This document shows positions 58,592 through 64,000 of a DNA stretch of 64,000 nt, piece after piece. How positions within the stretch are numbered: the stretch's first letter is position 1; every line of letters begins with the position of its first letter. Both the position numbers and the translations under genes were made by a program. Under the pieces are notes generated by a model. It had not been told where the DNA came from. It made no database searches and was given only the letters and a program-made list of their open reading frames with translations. The stretch is from positions 4,774,001 to 4,838,000 of the forward strand of contig OW818666.1 in the NCBI GenBank assembly GCA_942493035.1, given 5' to 3'. This stretch comes from WRGT01 sp942493035. Its GTDB lineage: Bacteria > Spirochaetota > UBA4802 > UBA5550.

Positions 58592-60154
58592 TCAGTTCTC
58601 ATGCTTTTTAAACATATCCTGCATGGATATAGATCGTTCCTCAAGCGAAAGCGAGAGCTGTCTGATATTTTTCAGACTGGCGGAAAGTGTTCCCGCCATA
58701 GCCTTCATCCCGTCCATGAGGGAAACAATTTCTTTCACCATTGCCGCCTGCTTTTCAGAATGATCTTTTACGTCGCTGGCTGCTTTTTCAACCTCTACTG
58801 TGGATTCATACAACGCGCGGCTGACCTCAAATTCTTTAGCCGTGTTTTCATTAAGACTCTTCATGAAAGTTGAGTTATCTTTGACGAACAGAATAATACG
58901 GCCTAAATATGTAGCCAGATTTTCAATCATATGAGATGCATTTTCAATGTTGTTAACCGTATTTTTTATTATTGAAGCAATCTCCTTGGATGAGTCAATA
59001 CTCATCGTTGCGAGTTTAGAAATCTCATCTGCAACGACTGCAAAGCCTCTCCCCTGTTCTCCCGCTCTTGCTGATTCTATAGCGGCATTGAGCGAAAGAA
59101 GGCTTGTCTTATCTGCAATTTCGCTTATGGTCTGAGATATCTCGTTTATTTTTTTTGAGTTCTCTCTCATGTCGGTGATGGCCTTGATAGCCACTTCAAT
59201 ATTCTGTTCATTTATAACTGCCAGTTTTATGGCGTCCTCGGCGTTGGTGCTCTGAATATTACTATCAGCATATATTTTTTCCATGAGATCGGATATCTCT
59301 TTTATTCTGTTAAAATTATCTTTAACAGTACGGTACTGGACACCTGATTTTTCATTTATATCAGCAATAGTCTGTGAAATATTTTCCGATACTTCTCCGA
59401 CTCCAACAATAAGTTCTCCGCTCTCTTTAAGAATAGAGTTGAGAGCCATTGACGATTCAGAAAGTTTCAGACTGCCGCTTAAAAGTTCTTCGGCTGTGAT
59501 TTCAACCGTGGCAAGAAGTTCCTTGGAACTTGTATAATCATCATTAGCTTTCCGTTCGGCCTCTTTAAGGTCATTCATATTTTTCACGGTGAATTCAGCC
59601 ATTTTCGAGATAAAGAAAGTAAAAGCTCCGAGGAACATTATCTTCGGTACTTCACTTGCAAGTCGTACTGTATCTCTGTCAAAAGCGCGAGTGACATCGC
59701 TCGTTGCTATAAGTCCTCCATCACTAAGTGAAAGGATTAAGAGCGCGCTGTATGAAACTATTGCAAGTGTACCCGCATAAAAATTAAGCCGGCTGTTATA
59801 CCTGAGCGCTGTCATTATCAGAAAGAGAAAATAGACAATAAAAGTAGCGGGTTCCTTTATTGTCATTGCAAAACCTACTCGCGGGTCGAAGTGCATTATA
59901 TATTTCAGAATCGCCACAAGCAGAATCTCTGTTGTGACAGAGATGTATATAAGCCGGAGTGAATAAATTTTTTTATAAATATAGTACTGATTCACCAGGG
60001 CCAGAGTCAGAAAAACTATAGATGTGGCAAAGATCCCTCCCCATGAAGCCGGACCGGACCCGTTTTTTATTGAAGAGATTCCCCCTATGGCGAAAAAAAT
60101 AATAAAGAAGTATCGTGTTTTATTTATAAGCCATTCAGTTGCGAGGGAACCCAT
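58592..60154 (-). CDS. Methyl-accepting chemotaxis protein with six-helix membrane domain
   Basis: 520 residues. Six membrane helices (about 15-185) without a periplasmic domain, e.g. FIVYFLFLIMTALRYNSRLN. A coiled-coil linker and MCP signalling domain follow (IADKTSLLSLNAAIESARAG; GRGFAVVADEISKLATMS). GGAGG precedes the ATG, 30 bases after the upstream hybrid kinase, so the two are one operon. No HAMP domain was recognised. The membrane module is of the kind attached to cyclases and MCPs in spirochaetes and relatives (from memory). Confidence 0.92.
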   Translation of the reverse strand: MGSLATEWLINKTRYFFIIFFAIGGISSIKNGSGPASWGGIFATSIVFLTLALVNQYYIYKKIYSLRLIYISVTTEILLVAILKYIMHFDPRVGFAMTIKEPATFIVYFLFLIMTALRYNSRLNFYAGTLAIVSYSALLILSLSDGGLIATSDVTRAFDRDTVRLASEVPKIMFLGAFTFFISKMAEFTVKNMNDLKEAERKANDDYTSSKELLATVEITAEELLSGSLKLSESSMALNSILKESGELIVGVGEVSENISQTIADINEKSGVQYRTVKDNFNRIKEISDLMEKIYADSNIQSTNAEDAIKLAVINEQNIEVAIKAITDMRENSKKINEISQTISEIADKTSLLSLNAAIESARAGEQGRGFAVVADEISKLATMSIDSSKEIASIIKNTVNNIENASHMIENLATYLGRIILFVKDNSTFMKSLNENTAKEFEVSRALYESTVEVEKAASDVKDHSEKQAAMVKEIVSLMDGMKAMAGTLSASLKNIRQLSLSLEERSISMQDMFKKHEN

Positions 60155-60184
60155 AAAACCTCCGGTTATATGCTATGCTTGTTG

Positions 60185-62425
60185 TTATTTTAATAATATT
60201 CTGTCGAGAGTCTCAATAAGTTGTTCAAAAGTGTACGGTTTTTTAAGAAAATCTTTTATTCCTAAATCAAGAAGGGGTGTTGTCCTTTCATCTAATCCAA
60301 AACCTGATGATAATAAAACCTTTACGTCGGGATTAATTTTTATCATCTCCAGAAATATATCCCGGCCTGTACGGCCCGGCATTGAGAAGTCTAAAATTAC
60401 AGCATCTATGTCTCTATAATTATTTTTAAAAAATGCCATCCCGTCTATGTAATCATCAGAAACATAGGTTTTATAACCGCACGTTTCAAGCATAACCCTT
60501 ATTGTATTTCTTACATCCTCTTCGTCATCAATAACAAGAATAAGTCCATCACGACTCCCGGTTTTTTCCGTTTTTATAACTTCAGAATTAATCGAATCCC
60601 GGGTGTTTTCTTTCAGCAGAGGTAAATATAAATTAAAAACCGTTCCAACCCCCGGTTCTGAATACACGTTAATATGGCCGTTATGCTGATTTAAGATATT
60701 ATAAACCATTGATAGACCAAGGCCTGTACCTTTTCCGTTCTGTTTGGTAGTAAAAAAAGGATTAAAAATTTTTTGAAGATTTTCTTTAGAAATTCCAATG
60801 CCGTTGTCTTTTATGGCTATATGCCAGTATGTGTTTTTCTTCATGTTAGTATTAATTTTCAGAAAAATATCATCAGGTGTAAACTCATCAATATCAATTT
60901 CAAGTCTGCCGCCCCATTCTTCGTTTTCAGCTCTCATAAATGTCATCGAATGTGATGCGTTAACAATAAGATTTAGAATTACCTGCTCTATCTGATTGCT
61001 GTCACCCTTTATAAATGCGGGCTCATTATATGGTTTAAAAAAAATCTCTATAGATTTATCAATTGTGCTTTCTGAAAACTTTATCATATCACTCAGCATT
61101 TCATTCAGGTCTATTCTTGATGAATTGAAATCCTGTTTTCTTGCAATTGATAAAAGCTGGTTAATAATTCCGGCAGCTCTATCTGCTGACTTTTTCATAA
61201 TACTCAGATATTCGTTAAACTTTTTCTTGTTAGGGAATTCAACATCTTTGAAATTAAACTCCATTAGTGAAAGAGGTGCAGTTATTCCTACAAGTGTGTT
61301 GTTGAAATCATGCGCAAGCCCGCCGGAAAGAGTTCCTAATGCCTCCATCTTCTGTGCATGGATTAATTTCTCTTCGGCATTTTTTCTTTCTGTAATATCA
61401 ATTATGTTGGCTAAAACACAAGGCGTGTCATTAAGGATAAATCTTTTTAGCGAAACAAAAGTGTTGAAAGTCTCCCCGGTAAGGGGTTTCCTTGCAATCC
61501 ATTCGAAATTTTTTTCCCCGCCGTTTATTATCTCCTCCCATGTTATTTCAATTTTATGCAGTGGATTGGCTCTATCTGAATAATCATTTATAACGGAATA
61601 TCTTAGTGCATCGTCTTTACTCTCAAGGCCGAACATCTTCAGCATGGTTTCATTAACATCAATTACACTTCCTTTGCTGTCGTGTATAATAACTGCGACA
61701 AAAATATTATTGAAAATTTCAGTGTATTTTTTTTCACTCATCATCAGCTTTTGAGTGTTTGAACTAATGACTGAAGACATGTTGTTAACAGATTTAATAA
61801 TGTGATTGAACTCTTCATACATTGTATCAGTTAAAATATTCTCATAGGCTCCGCCTGCGACCTCTTCAATCTTGGATTGGATATTGGCAAGCGGAGGTTT
61901 TAACCTGAAGTAGACTATAAAATATATAAACGCTCCATTTACAATAGTGGAGAGAATAATTGTCATGATGATGAACATCACCATCATTTTCTGGGCATTT
62001 TTTATTTCTGCATCATCAAACCAGAATTTTGATGTACCCAGAAAAATATTATTATGTACAAGATCAACAGTTATAGGTTCAATAAGGGAGTCTTCATTTT
62101 TAATCTCCCTTATCAGTAAACCCTCTGTGCTGGAATGTATCTCTATCCCCGAAAGACTCCCTGATAGAAGATATATCCGGGCACTCTTTTTTACCCCGTC
62201 ATTATCAACATTATACATTGATCCCGATAGAATTTCAGATATTTCATAAGCAGTTTTACGTGTTTTAATGTTAAAGTTTGAGACCATTGAGACAGTTGTA
62301 TAAATATAAAATAGTATTCCAATAATGATGGTAGAAACAATTGACATTGTTATAAACCATAAAAAGGCATCGCTGAAAAGCTTTCTTTCTCTTTTGAAAA
62401 AATTACTGATCATTTTTATTTTCAT
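60185..62425 (-). CDS. Membrane hybrid histidine kinase (HAMP-PAS-HisKA-HATPase-REC)
   Basis: 746 residues: TM1 (about 18-42), small extracytoplasmic loop domain, TM2 (about 148-172), HAMP-like linker, PAS (about 230-350), HisKA with GGLAHDFNNTLVG, HATPase (LIVNASHSM, DNGIGIS, PFFTTK, GTGLGLS) and a C-terminal receiver (IDDEED; phosphoacceptor D in AVILDFSM; K in FLKKPY). In an operon with the downstream MCP. Kinase cognate regulators are not adjacent; the link to chemotaxis is a matter of context only. Confidence 0.9.
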   Translation of the reverse strand: MKIKMISNFFKRERKLFSDAFLWFITMSIVSTIIIGILFYIYTTVSMVSNFNIKTRKTAYEISEILSGSMYNVDNDGVKKSARIYLLSGSLSGIEIHSSTEGLLIREIKNEDSLIEPITVDLVHNNIFLGTSKFWFDDAEIKNAQKMMVMFIIMTIILSTIVNGAFIYFIVYFRLKPPLANIQSKIEEVAGGAYENILTDTMYEEFNHIIKSVNNMSSVISSNTQKLMMSEKKYTEIFNNIFVAVIIHDSKGSVIDVNETMLKMFGLESKDDALRYSVINDYSDRANPLHKIEITWEEIINGGEKNFEWIARKPLTGETFNTFVSLKRFILNDTPCVLANIIDITERKNAEEKLIHAQKMEALGTLSGGLAHDFNNTLVGITAPLSLMEFNFKDVEFPNKKKFNEYLSIMKKSADRAAGIINQLLSIARKQDFNSSRIDLNEMLSDMIKFSESTIDKSIEIFFKPYNEPAFIKGDSNQIEQVILNLIVNASHSMTFMRAENEEWGGRLEIDIDEFTPDDIFLKINTNMKKNTYWHIAIKDNGIGISKENLQKIFNPFFTTKQNGKGTGLGLSMVYNILNQHNGHINVYSEPGVGTVFNLYLPLLKENTRDSINSEVIKTEKTGSRDGLILVIDDEEDVRNTIRVMLETCGYKTYVSDDYIDGMAFFKNNYRDIDAVILDFSMPGRTGRDIFLEMIKINPDVKVLLSSGFGLDERTTPLLDLGIKDFLKKPYTFEQLIETLDRILLK

Positions 62426-62538
62426 TCCGCTATCACTGAATTAACCTGGCCGTCACTTTATGTTCTTTCATCTCCCGCATATATTTGCGTAGAGGGGATA
62501 ATATAGCTTTTTTTACTTTAGAAAAGTTAAGGAATAAA

Positions 62539-62580
62539 TATTAAAAGTATATTGTATTCGAATATTATATACTTTTAATA
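62539..62580. repeat. 14-bp AT-rich inverted repeat upstream of hybrid kinase
   Basis: TATTAAAAGTATAT (62539-62552) and its exact complement (62567-62580) flank a 14-base centre (TGTATTCGAATATT) that is itself nearly palindromic. Situated 114 bases upstream of the kinase start; possible operator. Confidence 0.65.
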
Positions 62581-62630
62581 TAGTATAAAATAAACGAAAG
62601 TAAAGCTGATTTTATTATTCAAAGCTGGTG

Positions 62631-63080
62631 TTATTTGTATTGAGACTGCTGATTGAAACGGGCTTGATATAAAGCATCCCATTCAGCTGTTTCATCTTCA
62701 TCAGTTTCAAAGACCGGCCGGGTCTTCATATTATTTAAAACTGATTTAAGAATCGGGAACTCCCCGCCGACCCCATCTCTAACCATAATATTATCATTTG
62801 TAAAAACAATTGTTGCCTTAATCATTCTTACCGATTTTGCTTCCTTAGGTTTTGTTGAAGTATCATAAAAAGATATTTTAATTTTTTTAACATCATTCCA
62901 TGTGTAGCGCTTTTCACCGGCTGAGATAAAATATCTGGTTACCGCCCCATCTTTCGTGATATAGCTGTATCCGAATAGTGATTCAGCAACTGCAAGAATA
63001 GAAAAAATAGAAGGACTGAAATAAAGATCCCAATACCTTTTATTTTTTTGAAAAAAAGCAGTGATTATTATCAGGCGGGC
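62631..63080 (-). pseudogene. PH-like membrane-anchored protein lacking a start codon
   Basis: The frame is open for 149 codons from 63080 to the stop at 62631 and is protein-like throughout (WDLYFSPSIFSILAVAES hydrophobic head, then YSYITKDGAVTRYFISAGEK and RYTWNDVKKIKISF). It resembles a bacterial PH-type beta domain after a short hydrophobic head. There is no ATG, GTG or TTG in frame before the ATG at 62825; only a CTG at 63074 is available. So either it is 5'-truncated or uses an unusual start. A shortened 64-residue product from 62825 would lose the hydrophobic part and half of the domain. Confidence 0.55.
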
Positions 63081-63127
63081 TTAACTTTGATTTTTTTCGA
63101 ATAATAATAAAAAAAATGTGATTTTAG

Positions 63128-63156
63128 TTGACACTTTTGTGATTATGTATTAATAT
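63128..63156 (+). promoter_or_regulatory. Strong sigma-70-type promoter of intergenic transcript
   Basis: TTGACA (63128-63133), exactly 17 bases, TAATAT (63151-63156); TATAAT also overlaps at 63154. Transcription would begin near 63163 and run to the hairpin at 63315-63350. This is one of the best sigma-70 matches in the window and precedes no annotated plus-strand gene. Confidence 0.7.
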
Positions 63157-63185
63157 AATAGTACGAATTTGATAGGGACAGGGAG

Positions 63186-63257
63186 ATGGAGAGGCTGAAG
63201 GATTCATATGTTAAAGCCTTAGATGTCGAAGACACCATACCCGCTAAACCTGAGTAG
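63186..63257 (+). CDS. Candidate 23-residue small protein
   Basis: ATG at 63186 to TAG at 63255-63257; AGGGA lies eight bases upstream of the ATG. The peptide (beginning MERLKDSYVKALDVEDTIPA) is amphipathic and charged, with a Pro-rich end. It is the only plausible product of the predicted small transcript. No homologue is recognised; it could also be a leader peptide or a chance frame. Confidence 0.35.
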   Translation: MERLKDSYVKALDVEDTIPAKPE

Positions 63258-63314
63258 CAAATTCGGAGATTTTCAGATGTGAGGTACAGATTTTGGTCTC
63301 AGATTCATCGTTCT

Positions 63315-63350
63315 GAAAGGGCTGGTATCCAAAGGATAGCAGCCCTTTCT
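63315..63350. terminator. Strong hairpin between small transcript and PotD-like gene
   Basis: 16-bp stem with one mismatch (GAAAGGGCTG... and complement) and an AAA loop. Serves the plus-strand small transcript and sits 19 bases after the stop of the minus-strand PotD-like gene, so it can act in both directions. Confidence 0.65.
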
Positions 63351-63368
63351 ACGTTATAGAGAGGCTAT

Positions 63369-64000
63369 TTATTTTTCAGATTTTATTTTATCCCAGAGCA
63401 GTGAATACTTCATGTTGTTTTCGCCGAGATCCAGTAGATAGTCGCATTTTTTAAGTACATCAGCCGGAGGATTAATTGCCGGGTCTGACATAAAATCGGC
63501 ACTCATAAGTTTCTGAGCTTCGAGATTCGGAGACAGGTAGTAAACGAATTCCATGTTATCTTTAGCGTTTTCAGGTTCCAGCAGAAAATCGATAAATTTA
63601 TACGCCAGATCAACATTCCTGGCGCTTTCAGGTATAACAAAATCATCCTGGCTTATAGAGGTTCCCTCTTCCGGCAGAGCAAATGCTATATCTTCATTTT
63701 CACTTATAAGCTGAATAGCATCCCCATTGTATACCTGTATAAGAAAAAATTCTCCGGAAGATAATCCACGCTTGGCTTCATCCACATCAAATTTTGCTAT
63801 GTTCTTCTTCCATCGGATTACCGTGTCTTTTGCTTTTTCAAGTTCCGCATCATCTGTAGTATTGTACTTGTAGCCGTTGAATTTAAGAGCCGCGCCGATA
63901 ACCTCCCGCAGGTCATTAAGGAGGGTCATCCGTCCTGCTATATCTGTTCTGTCGTACATTGACCAGGATGGTTTAAAGTTTTTTACCTTCTTTTTGTTGT
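63369..64000 (-). CDS. potD: Spermidine/putrescine-binding protein PotD-like (5' end cut by window)
   Basis: The last 210 codons of an extracellular polyamine-binding protein (the start lies beyond 64000). The frame is open to the window end, so the ATG near 63959 is internal. Family landmarks: GRMTLLNDLREVIGAAL, the ligand loop VYNGDAIQL, FALPEEGT, FVIPESARNVDLAYKFIDFLLEP, and YYLSPN. PotA/B/C would be expected next, outside the window. A strong hairpin follows the stop. Confidence 0.9.
   Translation of the reverse strand, partial: NKKKVKNFKPSWSMYDRTDIAGRMTLLNDLREVIGAALKFNGYKYNTTDDAELEKAKDTVIRWKKNIAKFDVDEAKRGLSSGEFFLIQVYNGDAIQLISENEDIAFALPEEGTSISQDDFVIPESARNVDLAYKFIDFLLEPENAKDNMEFVYYLSPNLEAQKLMSADFMSDPAINPPADVLKKCDYLLDLGENNMKYSLLWDKIKSEK

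Larger units (their letters stand above)
63163..63350 (+). ncRNA. Candidate small transcript (sRNA or small-protein mRNA)
   Basis: About 190 bases from the promoter at 63128 to a hairpin (arms 63315-63330 and 63334-63349, 16 bp with one G-G mismatch; TTTCT follows). Inside are TGTC-GAA-GACA and other small hairpins. It matches none of the riboswitch or 6S/SRP consensus features I could recall. It carries a 23-codon frame at 63186-63257. Confidence 0.5.

Noticed and set aside
63163..63350. Known riboswitch, 6S RNA or SRP RNA in the intergenic transcript
   Set aside because: I compared it with remembered core motifs of TPP, SAM, glycine, cobalamin, c-di-GMP and fluoride riboswitches and SRP/6S RNA and found none; a covariance search would be decisive.
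1..64000. CRISPR arrays, tRNA or rRNA genes
   Set aside because: No regularly spaced direct repeats and no tRNA or rRNA-like sequence were recognised on either strand.

Overview
The window looks like chromosome of a diderm, flagellate/chemotactic, nitrogen-fixing and probably anaerobic bacterium. The evidence is nifB with molybdate uptake genes, several methyl-accepting chemotaxis proteins, beta-barrel outer-membrane proteins with N-terminal signal peptides, and a fragment typical of anaerobic ribonucleotide reductase. Three lipoproteins have relaxed lipoboxes (FISC, YFSC, FISC), and there are many PAS/HisKA kinases and SpoIIE/STAS-type partner-switching proteins. Together these fit a spirochaete or a neighbouring phylum, but this is an inference from gene style and no rRNA is present to confirm it. 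No tRNA, rRNA or CRISPR array was recognised.

Layout. 1-5210 (+): tail of a nitrogen-fixation cluster: nifB (cut by the window start), a thioredoxin-fold [2Fe-2S] ferredoxin, modB, modC, a HEPN-like protein and a LeuA/NifV-type acyltransferase. 5300-9188: GNAT enzyme and a two-gene signalling operon (membrane PAS/ATPase sensor plus CBS-SpoIIE phosphatase). 9189-14000: porin-like barrel, threonine aldolase, bacterioferritin, M15 peptidase. 14221-19403: SNF2/RapA-type helicase and a histidine kinase. 19648-21953: a 57-codon NrdD-like mini-gene, then a minus-strand envelope-stress operon (duplicated Spy-like protein, second Spy/ZraP-like protein, ECF sigma, candidate membrane anti-sigma) that carries an ECF-type promoter. 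22296-29010: chemoreceptor, NarL-type regulator, zinc-ribbon membrane protein, class A PBP. 29185-35240: MalY/PatB lyase with RidA, secernin-like dipeptidase, DUF1566 protein.

35349-47197 (all minus) is the most distinctive region. It is a six-gene run encoding a secreted endonuclease I with lamin-tail domain, a phospholipase-D-type lipoprotein, a lamin-tail lipoprotein, an outer-membrane barrel, an SNase-like/LysM protein, and a hybrid histidine kinase with a periplasmic solute-binding domain. I read it as a candidate extracellular nucleic-acid capture/degradation and sensing system. A perfect 29-bp inverted repeat lies in front of it, and a dCache chemoreceptor is transcribed divergently.

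47733-64000: chemoreceptors (one decayed), a DUF2147 protein, an AraC-type regulator, a STAS protein, a solute-binding protein, an intact IS30-family element whose transposase is split over an A7 slippery run, hisC, an AlaT-like aminotransferase, an MCP plus hybrid kinase pair, a PH-like gene lacking a start codon, a probable small transcript with a 23-residue reading frame, and the 3' part of a PotD-like gene cut by the window end.

At least six GC-rich palindromes of one style (CTCCGCCGC..GCGGCGGAG), three GGCCGG-type palindromic repeats and two TGAGCCTGTCGAAG-type repeats are scattered between genes.
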